A stretch of 64,000 nucleotides of DNA from an uncultured Lachnospiraceae bacterium (GCA_902801515.1 CADCII010000009.1:44062-108061), one strand, 5' to 3'; numbered from the stretch's first letter, positions 1-9,145 are shown. The notes: generated from the sequence alone by a model not told the origin. A program made the numbers and translations.

Positions 1-1
1 A

Positions 2-364
2 GAGGAGCATATGGTATCCATCGGCGACAGATTCCGTGAACATGCAGGAAAGTGCAGGCCGGAACTGGCAGAAGCGAAGGATGGCGTATACACCGGTATC
101 GGCTGGGGAGACAGGGATTTCTTCCAGGACAGCTACAAACCGGACCGTATCCTGTCGGGAACCGGCGCCGGGGACACTGCGATCGCAGGCTTTCTGTACG
201 CGCTCAGCCACGGGATGGATCCTCAGACCTGCCTGAAGGTGGCGGCCGGATGCGGATCCATGTGCATCACGCAGTATGATACTCTGTCCGGACTTCTTCC
301 GATCCCGGAACTGATAAAGCGCATAAACTCCGGATGGGAACTGCAGCATTTCATTAAAGACTGA
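2..364 (+). CDS. PfkB-family carbohydrate kinase, C-terminal part (5' end outside window)
   Basis: The reading frame is open from the window edge, so the start lies upstream. What remains is about 120 residues ending in a TGA at 362-364. It contains GTGAGDT, the PfkB/ribokinase signature that holds the catalytic Asp and the anion hole for ATP-dependent sugar phosphorylation. The motif is followed by the usual helical segment (AIAGFLYALSHG), as in the C-terminal lobe of this superfamily. Substrate cannot be told from this fragment; fructose, ribose, adenosine or 2-keto-3-deoxygluconate kinases are all possible. A strong terminator follows at 424-454, so this ends its transcription unit. Confidence 0.8.
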   Translation, partial: EEHMVSIGDRFREHAGKCRPELAEAKDGVYTGIGWGDRDFFQDSYKPDRILSGTGAGDTAIAGFLYALSHGMDPQTCLKVAAGCGSMCITQYDTLSGLLPIPELIKRINSGWELQHFIKD

Positions 365-423
365 ACAGACTGAAAAGATCGAGCAGACCGGGGTTTTATT
401 TGGAACGATACAGCAATGTGCAG

Positions 424-454
424 AGACGGCATCCGGGGCAGGATGCCGTCTTTT
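424..454 (+). terminator. Rho-independent terminator after the PfkB gene
   Basis: A perfect 10 bp stem (GACGGCATCC / GGATGCCGTC) with a 6-base loop is followed by TTTT. It lies 60 bases after the kinase stop and 100 bases before the ABC-F start. Confidence 0.85.
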
Positions 455-557
455 CGCAGGAGACGCTCAGCCGCCGGATTTTATTTTATAATGATCTCTG
501 AGGCGCAGACGGAAACAGCGCTTTGGCACAGACCGCGCCGGGACGTGAGGGTATTAA

Positions 558-2399
558 ATGAATCGTCTGAATCTGGAACATATAGGAAAAACATACGGAA
601 CCAAAGATCTGTTCCATGACGTGACACTGGGGATCGAGACTGGAGACAGGATCGGCCTGATCGGCGTCAACGGGACAGGCAAGTCTACACTGCTGAAGAT
701 TGTCGCCGGAATCGTTGAGCCGGATGAAGGCCGGATCATCGCCGGAAGAGATGTCACCATCGCTTACCTTGGCCAGAATCCGGAGTTTCCGGAGAATACG
801 ACCGTTCTGGACGCAGTTATGCCCGGAAGGACCCCCGGGTCAGAAGAAGAGGCACAGGCACGCTCCATGCTGAACCGTCTGGAGATGACGGACCACAGTG
901 CCCGGATGGATGAGCTCTCAGGCGGACAGCGCAAGCGGGTGGCTCTGGTTCAGACACTGCTCTCGGGAGCGGAACTTCTGATCCTGGACGAGCCCACCAA
1001 TCATCTGGACCAGGAGATGATCCTGTGGCTGGAGGACTATCTCCTGCGGTTCAAGGGGGAACTGCTCCTGGTCACCCACGACCGGTATTTTCTGGACCGG
1101 GTCACCACAAAGATTGCGGAACTGGACAGGGGAGACCTGTATGCATACGAGGGGAATTACGAGACCTACCTGGAGAAGAAGGCGGAGCGGCTGGCGCTGG
1201 AGGCAAGTACACAGCATAAAAGAGAGAATCTGATGCGGACGGAACTTGCGTGGATCCGGCGCGGGGCGCAGGCAAGAACGACCAAGCAGCAGGCGAGGAT
1301 CCACCGGTTTGAGGATCTTCAGGAAGCTTCCCGCGAGGCAAGAAGAAGGCTGGAGCAGAGTACGCTGACCATGAGTTCTGTGACCACCCGTCTGGGAAAA
1401 AAGACTCTGGAACTTGATCATATCTGCAAGGCGTACGGAGAGAAAGTCCTGATCGATGATTTCAGCTATATCTTTCTGCGGGATGACCGGATCGGGATCA
1501 TTGGGCCCAACGGCTGCGGCAAATCGACGCTGATGAATATCATTGCCGGAATTCTTAAACCTGACAGCGGGGACGTGACCTCCGGTGATACCGTGCGGAT
1601 CGGTTATTTCCGCCAGGAGAGCGATGTCCCGGATGAGACACAGACGGTCCTTGAATATGTGAAGAATACCGGTGAGTATGTCAGGACGACGGACGGCCTG
1701 ATCACTGCGTCCCAGATGTGCGAGAAGTTCCTGTTTGACCCGAGGATGCAGTGGGCGAAGATCAGTGCACTCTCCGGCGGTGAGCGGCGCAGGCTCTGTC
1801 TTCTGTCTGTCCTGATGTCGCAGCCCAATGTGCTCCTGCTGGATGAGCCGACGAATGATCTGGATATCGAGACTCTGGAGATCTTTGAAGACTACCTGGA
1901 TCATTTTCTGGGAATCGTGGTTACCGTATCCCACGACCGTTATTTCCTCGACCGTATCGTGAACCGCATCTTTGCTTTCGGGGAAGGCGGCGAACTGAAA
2001 CAGTACGAAGGCGGGTTTACGGACTATTATGAGAAGAAGCGGGAAGAGACTGTAGAGTCAGCGGAGGAGGGCAGCAGAAGCCATCTGGCAGGCTCTGCCC
2101 AGACGTCATCCCGCAACCTTGCGGCAGCCGAGCTGTACGCGCAGTCAAAGAGCTCGTCCCGCAAGAGAAAGATGTCCTACAAAGAGCAGCAGGAATACGA
2201 GCATATTGATGAAGAGATCGCTGCGCTGGAGACGAAGATAGAAGAGCTGGATGCACAGATCCTGGAATGCGCCACACAGTATACAAAGCTGGAGGAGCTG
2301 ACGCGGCAGAAAGAAGAGGTTAAGGTGCTGCTGTCAGCAAAAGAAGACCGCTGGCTGGAGCTGAATGAACTTGCGGAGGAGATCGCGGCACAGACATGA
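558..2399 (+). CDS. ABC-F family ATPase, Uup-like
   Basis: A 613-residue soluble tandem ABC protein. ABC1 has Walker A GVNGTGKST (36-44), signature LSGGQ (120-124) and Walker B LILDEPTNHLD (141-151). A charged linker follows at about 205-275. ABC2 has GPNGCGKST (316-324), LSGGER (405-410) and LLLDEPTNDLD. The last about 75 residues (KRKMSYKEQQEYEHIDEEI onward) form a predicted coiled coil typical of the Uup branch. ABC-F proteins act on the ribosome or on branched nucleic acids and lack membrane segments, as here. The stop overlaps the ATG of the next gene by 4 bases, so the two are probably translationally coupled. An antibiotic-resistance role is possible for the superfamily, but nothing in the sequence points to it. 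Confidence 0.93.
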   Translation: MNRLNLEHIGKTYGTKDLFHDVTLGIETGDRIGLIGVNGTGKSTLLKIVAGIVEPDEGRIIAGRDVTIAYLGQNPEFPENTTVLDAVMPGRTPGSEEEAQARSMLNRLEMTDHSARMDELSGGQRKRVALVQTLLSGAELLILDEPTNHLDQEMILWLEDYLLRFKGELLLVTHDRYFLDRVTTKIAELDRGDLYAYEGNYETYLEKKAERLALEASTQHKRENLMRTELAWIRRGAQARTTKQQARIHRFEDLQEASREARRRLEQSTLTMSSVTTRLGKKTLELDHICKAYGEKVLIDDFSYIFLRDDRIGIIGPNGCGKSTLMNIIAGILKPDSGDVTSGDTVRIGYFRQESDVPDETQTVLEYVKNTGEYVRTTDGLITASQMCEKFLFDPRMQWAKISALSGGERRRLCLLSVLMSQPNVLLLDEPTNDLDIETLEIFEDYLDHFLGIVVTVSHDRYFLDRIVNRIFAFGEGGELKQYEGGFTDYYEKKREETVESAEEGSRSHLAGSAQTSSRNLAAAELYAQSKSSSRKRKMSYKEQQEYEHIDEEIAALETKIEELDAQILECATQYTKLEELTRQKEEVKVLLSAKEDRWLELNELAEEIAAQT

Positions 2400-3343
2400 C
2401 GAAGATAGATCTTATCACCGGATTTCTCGGATCCGGAAAGACAACATTTCTGAAAAGGTATGCAGGCTGGCTTCTGGACCAGGGGCTGAAGACAGGTATA
2501 ATTGAAAATGACTTCGGCGCTGTGAATGTGGATATGCTGCTGCTTCAGGACCTGGAGGCGCAGGGCGCGGCTACGGAGATGGTGGCTGCCGCGGACCTTG
2601 ACTGTTACCGCAGGCGGTTCAAGACAAAGCTCATCGCTCTGGGCATGCAGGGTCTTGACCGGGTGCTGGTTGAACCGTCCGGGATCTATGACCCGGAGGA
2701 GTTTTTTGACGTGCTGTATGAAGATCCCCTCAGCCGCTGGTATGAGATCGGGAGTGTGATCGCCATCGCGGACGCGAAACTGGAGGATGGTCTGTCGAGG
2801 GATGCGGATTATCTGCTGGTCTCGCAGCTGGCAGACGCCGGGAAGGTTGTACTGTCAAGGGTCCAGGAGGCATCACCGGAACAGATCGGGAATACCATAG
2901 AGCATATCAACCGCGCGATGGAGCAGTTTGGATGCAGCAGAAGATTTGGGGAAGATATAATCGCGAAGGACTGGGAAGACCTGACGGATGAAGACTTCAG
3001 GGATCTGACACAGTGCGGCTGCCGGATGGAAGAACACATTAAGCTGCAGGCAGTGAGGGAAGGGGGATTCAGTTCCCTGTATTATATGAACCTGGACCTG
3101 ACGCCTCAGATGCTGCAGGAGACAGTACAGAAACTGTTCAGCGACCCGCTGTGCGGGAAGGTCTTCCGCGTCAAAGGATTCGTCCCGCAGGACGGGGAAT
3201 GGCTAGAGATCAACGCGACACGGGACGGGATACGGACACAGCATATCGGCAGGGGACAGAATGTAGTGATCCTGGTCGGTGAAGATATGAAGAAAGACCG
3301 GATTGATCTTTATTTTCATCAGACAGAAAGCAGAGGAGAGTAA
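2396..3343 (+). CDS. CobW/P47K-type G3E GTPase, lacking the CxCC metal motif
   Basis: A 315-residue protein with P-loop GFLGSGKTT (9-17), the switch-like stretch ENDFGAVNVD (38-47) and VEPSGIYDPEEF, matching G3E GTPases of the CobW/YjiA group. These act as metal chaperones. Where canonical members have GCxCC after the switch region, this protein has AAADLDCYRRR with one Cys (C70), so the usual Zn/Co site is absent. It starts inside the ABC-F stop (ATGA overlap) and precedes the ProX-like gene by only 4 bases, giving a compact operon with tRNA-quality genes. Metal specificity, or whether it binds metal at all, cannot be read from the sequence. Confidence 0.85.
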   Translation: MTKIDLITGFLGSGKTTFLKRYAGWLLDQGLKTGIIENDFGAVNVDMLLLQDLEAQGAATEMVAAADLDCYRRRFKTKLIALGMQGLDRVLVEPSGIYDPEEFFDVLYEDPLSRWYEIGSVIAIADAKLEDGLSRDADYLLVSQLADAGKVVLSRVQEASPEQIGNTIEHINRAMEQFGCSRRFGEDIIAKDWEDLTDEDFRDLTQCGCRMEEHIKLQAVREGGFSSLYYMNLDLTPQMLQETVQKLFSDPLCGKVFRVKGFVPQDGEWLEINATRDGIRTQHIGRGQNVVILVGEDMKKDRIDLYFHQTESRGE

Positions 3344-3347
3344 TATT

Positions 3348-3920
3348 ATGAAAACAACACTTTATGACAGCGCGCCGGAGAAGGCAAATGACAGACCGGA
3401 TCTTCCGGAAGGGCGTCCGGACCAGGAGATGCGCACTTACAGATTCCTGGCCAAAGCCGGAATAACCTTCAAGCGGGCAGACCACGACCGCGCCGAGACG
3501 ATGGAAGACTGCCAGCAGATCGAAAAGGTCCTGAAAGCACCCATCTGCAAGAATCTGTTCCTGTGCAACCGGCAGAAGACGAACTTCTACCTCCTGCTCA
3601 TGCCCGGGGACAAGCCGTTTAAAACGAAAGAGATCACGAAACAGATCGGATCGGCAAGACTTTCATTTGGCCCGGAAGAATATATGTGGGAGTATATGAA
3701 CTGCCGCCAGGGAAGCGCCAGTGTGCTCGGACTGATGAACGACACAGACAAACATGTGCGTCTGCTGATAGATGAAGATCTTAAGAAGAACCCGTATATC
3801 GGGGCGCATCCGTGCAACAACACCTCCACACTGAAGCTCCACACTTCCGACATCTTTGGAAAGTTCCTGGAGAAGGTCGGACACGAGGCAACGTACGTAA
3901 AACTGAAAGGCGAGGCCTGA
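3348..3920 (+). CDS. YbaK/ProX-type aminoacyl-tRNA deacylase
   Basis: A 190-residue protein. The ATG at 3348 is preferred because GAGGAG lies just upstream; an earlier in-frame ATG at 3303 overlaps the CobW gene. The body has the YbaK/EbsC fold signature: [19 protein letters not shown], then [28 protein letters not shown] and a C-terminal [11 protein letters not shown]. This resembles ProX/PrdX-type free-standing editing domains, which remove mischarged Ala (or Cys) from tRNA-Pro. It sits directly upstream of dtd, another trans-editing deacylase, so the pair likely serves translation fidelity. The exact amino-acid specificity is inferred from family resemblance. Confidence 0.85.
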   Translation: MKTTLYDSAPEKANDRPDLPEGRPDQEMRTYRFLAKAGITFKRADHDRAETMEDCQQIEKVLKAPICKNLFLCNRQKTNFYLLLMPGDKPFKTKEITKQIGSARLSFGPEEYMWEYMNCRQGSASVLGLMNDTDKHVRLLIDEDLKKNPYIGAHPCNNTSTLKLHTSDIFGKFLEKVGHEATYVKLKGEA

Positions 3921-3945
3921 GGGACGGCTTCTGCAGAGGAGAGAT

Positions 3946-4398
3946 ATGAGATTTGTAGTACAGAGAGTATCTGAAGCAGCAGTGACTATCGACGGAAGGA
4001 CGGCAGGGCAGATAGGGAAGGGCTTCCTGGTCCTGATCGGAGTGTGCGACAGCGACACCAGAGAAACGGCGGACCTGTTCGTCCGCAAACTGCTGGGGCT
4101 TCGCATCTTTGAAGATGCACAGGGAAAAACCAACCTGTCGCTGAAAGATGTCGGGGGAGAACTCCTCCTGGTCTCCCAGTTTACACTGTATGCAAACTGT
4201 CGCAAAGGCAACCGCCCAAGCTTCACAGACGCAGGAAAACCGGACCACGCAGAGGCATTGTATGAATACATCGTCGAAGAATGCCGCCGCGCCGGCTACA
4301 GTGTCCAGACCGGAGAGTTCGGGGCAGAGATGAAAGTCTCCCTGGTCAACGACGGCCCGTTCACCATCCTGCTCGACGAACACCTGCTGAAGAGCTGA
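3946..4398 (+). CDS. dtd: D-aminoacyl-tRNA deacylase
   Basis: A 150-residue protein, the normal Dtd length. It starts [17 protein letters not shown], has the catalytic SQFT (77-80) with NRPSF (89-93), and ends with [17 protein letters not shown], which contains the GP motif that enforces D-chirality selection. Dtd hydrolyses D-aminoacyl-tRNA (and Gly-tRNA-Ala) in the cytosol. A GAGGAG ribosome site precedes the ATG. It follows the ProX-like gene by 25 bases. A 27 bp-arm palindrome begins 4 bases after its stop. Confidence 0.95.
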   Translation: MRFVVQRVSEAAVTIDGRTAGQIGKGFLVLIGVCDSDTRETADLFVRKLLGLRIFEDAQGKTNLSLKDVGGELLLVSQFTLYANCRKGNRPSFTDAGKPDHAEALYEYIVEECRRAGYSVQTGEFGAEMKVSLVNDGPFTILLDEHLLKS

Positions 4399-4401
4399 GT
4401 A

Positions 4402-4459
4402 TGAACAAGTGCCTGTCACTCGTGCAAGCGACCTTGCACGAGTGACAGGCACTTGTTCA
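4402..4459. repeat. Perfect 27 bp palindrome with 4-base loop, copy 1
   Basis: The arms at 4402-4428 and 4433-4459 are exact reverse complements around CGAC; the core reads GTGCCTGTCACTCGTGCAAG. There is no T-tract, so it is not a classical terminator. A near-identical copy lies at 5176-5232, on the other side of the HAD gene. Confidence 0.95.
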
Positions 4460-4501
4460 ACGGATACTTGCCCGGTGGTGATGCCCGGGATCGGAGGAAA
4501 T

Positions 4502-5155
4502 ATGAAGAAATATAAAGCAGTACTGTTTGACCTTGACGGTACGATCAATGATTCCGGGCCGGGGATCATGAATTCCTGCCGGTATGCGCTGGAGAAGATG
4601 GGCTGTGAGCAGCTTCCGGAGGAGACAATGCGCCGTTTTGTCGGGCCTTCGCTGCTGTATTCTTTCCAGACCTTCTGCGGGATGAGCGAAGAGGAGGCAG
4701 AGCGTGCGATCGTTCTGTACAGAGAGTGTTACAACGCAGGAGAGGCATACAACCTGACGGTCTATGACGGAATGCGGCAGCTGCTTGAGGCTCTTGGAGA
4801 AAATGGAATACTCTGTGCAGTCGTTACTTCCAAACCGCAGGTGATGGCAGAGAAGATCCTGGAACATTTTGATCTGCGCAGATTTTTTGCATGCGTTGCG
4901 GGGCCGGATCCCAGCGACGGATCCAACCGGAAAAGTGCCCTGATCGAGAGGGCGCTGAAGGAACTTAGGGTTGAAAACAGGGATGCCGTGATGGTGGGAG
5001 ATACCCGGTTTGACATCATAGGAGCCGTGCAGGCAGGGTGTGATTCCATCGGAGTGACCTATGGGTACGGAACCGAGGAAGAATTGAAGGAGAACGGAGC
5101 GACATACCTTGCGGACAGCACGGCAGAGATTGGAAAAGTCACGGGCGTTTTCTGA
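4502..5155 (+). CDS. HAD-superfamily phosphatase, phosphoglycolate phosphatase-like
   Basis: A 217-residue HAD hydrolase. The ATG at 4502 is chosen because a GGAGG lies just upstream; an in-frame ATG at 4409 lies inside the palindrome. Motif I is FDLDGT with nucleophile and acid Asp, motif II is VVTSK, and motif IV is GDTRFDI. An alpha-helical cap (about residues 15-85) makes it a type-I-cap enzyme like Gph/PpaX/PgmB. The substrate could be phosphoglycolate, pyrophosphate or a sugar phosphate. Palindromic repeats flank the gene on both sides, so its transcript would end in, and start from, strong hairpins. Confidence 0.88.
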   Translation: MKKYKAVLFDLDGTINDSGPGIMNSCRYALEKMGCEQLPEETMRRFVGPSLLYSFQTFCGMSEEEAERAIVLYRECYNAGEAYNLTVYDGMRQLLEALGENGILCAVVTSKPQVMAEKILEHFDLRRFFACVAGPDPSDGSNRKSALIERALKELRVENRDAVMVGDTRFDIIGAVQAGCDSIGVTYGYGTEEELKENGATYLADSTAEIGKVTGVF

Positions 5156-5175
5156 GCATGAATAAGCGCCTATGA

Positions 5176-5232
5176 TGAACAAGTGCCTGTCACTCGTGCA
5201 ATGTTCTTGCACGAGTGACAGGCACTTGTTCA
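5176..5232. repeat. Palindromic element, copy 2
   Basis: 26 bp arms at 5176-5201 and 5207-5232 around loop TGTTC. The arms match copy 1 base for base, while loop and flanks differ. It lies between the convergent HAD gene and the DUF3592-like gene. Confidence 0.95.
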
Positions 5233-5237
5233 CAATG

Positions 5238-5756
5238 TCAGTGGATTATGATGTCGTCGGTCAGGCCGCTGGTGTCTACATAATAGTGGTCCATGTTCTG
5301 CGGATCTATATAGACGCGGATGTCGGTATCTTTGGCGTCGATCGGATAGAACATGAGGTTTTCGCTCTTGAAGATATGTGTCTTTCCGGTCGTCGGGTCT
5401 TTGTAATGACATTCCAGGATGAACGGAGACCGGCCGTTGATCCGGACGTTTTCGTTGGGATGGATGTCACGAATCCTGGCAGTGACATAGAAACCGTTTT
5501 TTACCAGCTGCTCGTTGCGTGAGCGACGGCGGTAGCGGATCACAAAACATAATATGCCGACTATGAGGAAGACGATCCCCAGTCCCATGAAAATGAACGG
5601 CAGCAGGCGGACGTCAGGATCTGCGTACTGACCGTAACCTTCTACGTGAAGAAAGGCCAGTGTGGCGACCAGGACGGCGGACCCGCCGAAGATCACAAAC
5701 ACAAGTCCGACTATAAAAAGAGGGCCTGGTTCAATATTGCGTCTTTTCTTTTCCAT
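5238..5756 (-). CDS. DUF3592-like membrane protein
   Basis: 172 residues if started at the second ATG (5756). A first ATG at 5768 sits directly against the GGAGGG and is poorly spaced, so the start is uncertain. Two hydrophobic segments (GPLFIVGLVFVIFGGSAVLVA and FIFMGLGIVFLIVGILCFVI) are followed by a basic stop-transfer (RYRRRSR) and a soluble domain of about 90 residues. That domain (FYVTARIRDIHPNENVRINGRSP, DIRVYIDPQNMDHYYVD) looks like a DUF3592-type beta domain. Function unknown; no neighbour gives a clue. Confidence 0.7.
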   Translation of the reverse strand: MEKKRRNIEPGPLFIVGLVFVIFGGSAVLVATLAFLHVEGYGQYADPDVRLLPFIFMGLGIVFLIVGILCFVIRYRRRSRNEQLVKNGFYVTARIRDIHPNENVRINGRSPFILECHYKDPTTGKTHIFKSENLMFYPIDAKDTDIRVYIDPQNMDHYYVDTSGLTDDIIIH

Positions 5757-5884
5757 ATGAGTGATCATCCCTCCTCTGACCCGGCATGAAACACGGGCAG
5801 TAAATATTCAAGTCTGATTATAACAGATTTGAGAGAATTATAACGCTGCCGGACACAGACAGGACACTATGTTTTTAAAAAATG

Positions 5885-5913
5885 TTTACAGATTGATTAA
5901 TTAAAGGTATAAT
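5885..5913 (+). promoter_or_regulatory. Sigma-A promoter for murA in a 338-base intergenic region
   Basis: TTTACA (5885-5890), 17 bases, TATAAT (5908-5913). It lies in the gap 5757-6094 that otherwise shows no gene. The murA start is 182 bases downstream, so the 5' leader would be long; I saw no known riboswitch in it. Confidence 0.75.
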
Positions 5914-6094
5914 GTGGGCGACGAGCATCTTCAGCTTGTCTTTTTGCTTACGCTTTAAGGGAAGTGTGAGCAGAGTTTTTCCGCTTCTGCATCCGTTTGG
6001 AAATATGGCAGGGCGGTTACAGGGGGAGACGCTGACCGGTGAATTAAGGGATTATCCGGACGGCGGAATAATTAGTAACTGAAGAGGAAGAAGT

Positions 6095-7387
6095 ATGGAA
6101 CAATATATAATCAGAGGCGGCACTGCGCTGAACGGTGAAGTAGAGATCGGCGGCGCCAAGAATGCCGCGCTCGGTATTCTTGCCGCAGCGATCATGACAG
6201 ATGAAGAGGTTCTGATCGAGAATCTTCCGGACGTCAGAGATGTCAATGTCATGCTTGAGGCTATGATCCAGATCGGCGTGAAGGTCGACCGCAGAGACAG
6301 ACACAGCGTTGTTCTGTGCGGAGCAGACATAGGCGATGTGAATATCGAGTACGAATACATCAAAAAGATCCGCGCAAGTTACTATCTTCTCGGCGCATTG
6401 CTTGGCAAATACAAGAAAGCGGAAGTTCCGCTTCCCGGCGGATGCAATATCGGTTCCAGACCGATCGACCTGCATCTGAAGGGCTTCAAGGCGCTGGGTG
6501 CAAAGGTCACGATCCAGAACGGAAGCATCTGTGCTGACGCGCAGATTCTGAAGGGCCGCCACATCTTCCTGGATACTGTATCTGTAGGCGCCACTATCAA
6601 TATCATGATGGCGGCCTCTATGGCAGAGGGAAGAACCGTTATTGAGAACTGTGCCAAGGAACCCCACGTTGTCGACGTGGCCAACTTCCTGAACAGCATG
6701 GGCGCCAACATCAAGGGCGCAGGTACGGACGTGATCCGTATCGTCGGCGTGGAGAAACTGCACGCGACGGAGTACTCTATCATTCCGGACCAGATCGAGG
6801 CAGGAACCTATATGTTCGCGGCGGCATGTACCGGCGGCGACGTTCTTGTCAAGAATGTCATTCCCAAGCATCTTGAGGCTACGATCTCGAAGCTTCTTGA
6901 GATCGGCTGCGATATTGAGGAATATGACACGGCAGTTCGCGTAAAAGCACCCGCGAGACTTTCCTGCGCAAATGTGAAGACGCTCCCGTATCCCGGATAC
7001 CCGACAGATATGCAGCCCCAGATCGGAGTCGCGCTGTCCATGGCCGAGGGAACGAGCATCGTGACGGAGAGCATCTTCGAGAACCGGTTCAAATATCTGG
7101 ATGAGCTGGCACGCATGGGCGCAGTCTCCAAGGTAGAAGGCAATACAGCTGTGATCTCCGGAGTGGAAAAACTCACCGGAGCCCGCGTCAGCGCGCCTGA
7201 CCTGAGAGCCGGTGCGGCACTTGTGATCGCTGGACTTGCGGCGGAAGGCATCACCATGATCGATGATATCATCTATATCCAGAGAGGATATGAGAACTTC
7301 GATCAGAAGCTGAGAGGACTCGGGGCGAAGATCGAGTGCGTCAATTCTGAGCGGGAAGCACGCAAGTTTGTACTCATGGTCGGATAA
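6095..7387 (+). CDS. murA: UDP-N-acetylglucosamine 1-carboxyvinyltransferase
   Basis: A 430-residue enzyme with the EPSP-synthase fold, the first committed step of peptidoglycan synthesis (PEP + UDP-GlcNAc). Diagnostic stretches: GGTALNGEVEIGGAKNAAL at the N terminus (Lys that binds substrate), the active-site loop PLPGGCNIGSRPIDLH with catalytic Cys117 (the fosfomycin target), and YPGYPTDMQPQ. Because Cys is present, fosfomycin sensitivity is expected. GAGGAAG precedes the ATG. It has its own promoter and is followed by a terminator at 7428-7461, so it is monocistronic. Confidence 0.97.
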   Translation: MEQYIIRGGTALNGEVEIGGAKNAALGILAAAIMTDEEVLIENLPDVRDVNVMLEAMIQIGVKVDRRDRHSVVLCGADIGDVNIEYEYIKKIRASYYLLGALLGKYKKAEVPLPGGCNIGSRPIDLHLKGFKALGAKVTIQNGSICADAQILKGRHIFLDTVSVGATINIMMAASMAEGRTVIENCAKEPHVVDVANFLNSMGANIKGAGTDVIRIVGVEKLHATEYSIIPDQIEAGTYMFAAACTGGDVLVKNVIPKHLEATISKLLEIGCDIEEYDTAVRVKAPARLSCANVKTLPYPGYPTDMQPQIGVALSMAEGTSIVTESIFENRFKYLDELARMGAVSKVEGNTAVISGVEKLTGARVSAPDLRAGAALVIAGLAAEGITMIDDIIYIQRGYENFDQKLRGLGAKIECVNSEREARKFVLMVG

Positions 7388-7427
7388 GCAGGCCGAAATG
7401 ATATTTATTTTATAATTGCATGACATA

Positions 7428-7461
7428 ATTCGGGCGCTCTTGGTAGCGCTCGAATTCATTT
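7428..7461 (+). terminator. Terminator after murA
   Basis: An 11 bp stem (ATTCGGGCGCT / AGCGCTCGAAT, one G-U pair) with loop CTTGGT, followed by a T-rich stretch. Confidence 0.75.
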
Positions 7462-7589
7462 TCTGATAGAATATCAGCAATTCTGCCAGACCGGCTCAGG
7501 GCCGGGTCCGGAAAATGCCGGCGCAGGCAGACAGGTATTGGTTGTTCCTGCCTCAGGCGGGATTCACAGCACTTTGTGCAGATGGGGAA

Positions 7590-8507
7590 ATGAGTATGGG
7601 AAAGAGTGTCGCGATCCTTACTGACAGCAACAGCGGGATCACGCAGAATTGCGCAAAGGCGCTGGGAATATCTGTGCTGCCGATGCCGTTTTATATTAAC
7701 GACAAATTGTTCTATGAAGACATCACCCTCACCCAGGAGGAGTTTTACAGACACCTTGAGGATGATGCTGAGATCCACACATCCATGCCCGTCGTCGGAG
7801 AGGTCCTGGACCGCTGGGACAGTCTTCTGAAGGACTATGATGAAGTGGTATATATCCCGATGTCCAGCGGACTGTCTAGTTCCTGCGCCACAGCGAAGAC
7901 TCTGGCGGAGGATTATGACGGACGGGTACAGGTCGTGGACAACCAGAGGATCTCTGTCACACAGAGACAGTCGGTCCTTGACGCGGTCAGGCTTGCGGAG
8001 CTGGGCTATGACGCAGCCGGGATCAAAGAGTACCTGGAGAAAACAAAATTCGATTCGTCCATCTACATCTATGTACCGACTCTGAAATATCTCAAGAAGG
8101 GCGGAAGAGTGACACCTGCAGCCGCCGCGCTGGGAACGCTGCTGCGCATTAAACCCGTCCTGCAGATCCAGGGAGAGAAACTGGACGCATTTGCCAAGTG
8201 CAGGACCATGAAAGCGTCAAAGACAACGATGCTGAAGGCGATCGAGGACGATATCCGTGACCGCTTTGCTCTTGAGGGTGAGCCGGACAAATACTGGATC
8301 TCCGGCGCCTATTCGGGAGCGCGGGATGAAGAAGTAGAGCAGTGGGTGTCTGAGATTCAGGAAGTTTATCCTGGCAAACAGATCATTATGCAGCCGCTGT
8401 CGTTGTCGGTATCCTGCCACATCGGACCGGGGGCGCTGGCCGTTACGGTCTCGAAGAAACTGCCTGAGAATCCGGATGAGGCGGCATGCCGTCCGGACGT
8501 ACAGTAA
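7590..8507 (+). CDS. DegV family fatty-acid-binding protein
   Basis: 305 residues from the ATG at 7590 (a second ATG two codons later is equally possible; GATGGGGA precedes both). It begins VAILTDSNSGI, has HTSMPVVGE, SSGLSSSCATAK and YVPTLKYLKKGGRVTPAAAALG, the conserved DegV pattern. DegV/FakB-type proteins carry an acyl chain for a fatty acid kinase that feeds host or exogenous fatty acids into phospholipid. No kinase (FakA) gene is adjacent. It stands alone, followed by a DUF308 membrane protein. Confidence 0.92.
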   Translation: MSMGKSVAILTDSNSGITQNCAKALGISVLPMPFYINDKLFYEDITLTQEEFYRHLEDDAEIHTSMPVVGEVLDRWDSLLKDYDEVVYIPMSSGLSSSCATAKTLAEDYDGRVQVVDNQRISVTQRQSVLDAVRLAELGYDAAGIKEYLEKTKFDSSIYIYVPTLKYLKKGGRVTPAAAALGTLLRIKPVLQIQGEKLDAFAKCRTMKASKTTMLKAIEDDIRDRFALEGEPDKYWISGAYSGARDEEVEQWVSEIQEVYPGKQIIMQPLSLSVSCHIGPGALAVTVSKKLPENPDEAACRPDVQ

Positions 8508-8562
8508 TAATTAAGAGCAGATCATCAGAAGGTTGAATGAGCTGCAAAGGGGGTGTAGCAAT

Positions 8563-9141
8563 ATGGGAGAAGTGCTGAAAGAAGTTTCCATTTCCAGTAT
8601 TCTGATTGCGATCGTAGGCCTTGTCCTGCTGATCATGCCGAACCTTACCAACAGGATCATCGTGTACGGCATCGGAGCGGTTCTGGTGATATACGGGGTC
8701 GGACGGGTTTTCCGCTATATCAGGCGAAACGCGGACGACGGCATGATGGAGCACGACCTGTCCATCGGACTGGTCTGCATAGTCTCCGGACTGTTCATGA
8801 TCCTGTACTCCGGAGTGGTGATCAGTGTTCTTCCCTTCCTGTTCGGACTTGCGCTGATCTTCGGAGGCGTCATGTCAGTGCAGACAGCGTTCGACGTGAG
8901 ACGGTTCCACGGACCCAGATGGACACTGCATCTGATCATCGGGATCGCGTTTGTATTTGCGGGGGTTGAAGCGATACGCAATCCGTTCGGGACAGCCTCG
9001 CTCCTGACACGCTTTGTGGGACTGTGCTTCCTGCTCCTGGGAATCTACACATATATTGAAAATAAAAAAGTCACAGAACTTCGCCGCGAGTTCAGGGGAA
9101 CCCCGGACATTATCGACGAAGAAGATATAAAGAAAGGATGA
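8563..9141 (+). CDS. DUF308/HdeD-like membrane protein
   Basis: 192 residues; the ATG at 8563 follows GGGGGTG. Six hydrophobic helices alternate with short turns (SILIAIVGLVLLIM, IIVYGIGAVLVIYGV, IGLVCIVSGLFMILYS, VLPFLFGLALIFGGV, LHLIIGIAFVFAGV, FVGLCFLLLGIYTYIE), the pattern of three repeated hairpins seen in HdeD/DUF308. A charged C-terminal tail follows. No biochemical role is established for Gram-positive members. It ends 4 bases before metG and may be co-transcribed with it. Confidence 0.8.
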   Translation: MGEVLKEVSISSILIAIVGLVLLIMPNLTNRIIVYGIGAVLVIYGVGRVFRYIRRNADDGMMEHDLSIGLVCIVSGLFMILYSGVVISVLPFLFGLALIFGGVMSVQTAFDVRRFHGPRWTLHLIIGIAFVFAGVEAIRNPFGTASLLTRFVGLCFLLLGIYTYIENKKVTELRREFRGTPDIIDEEDIKKG

Positions 9142-9145
9142 CAGC

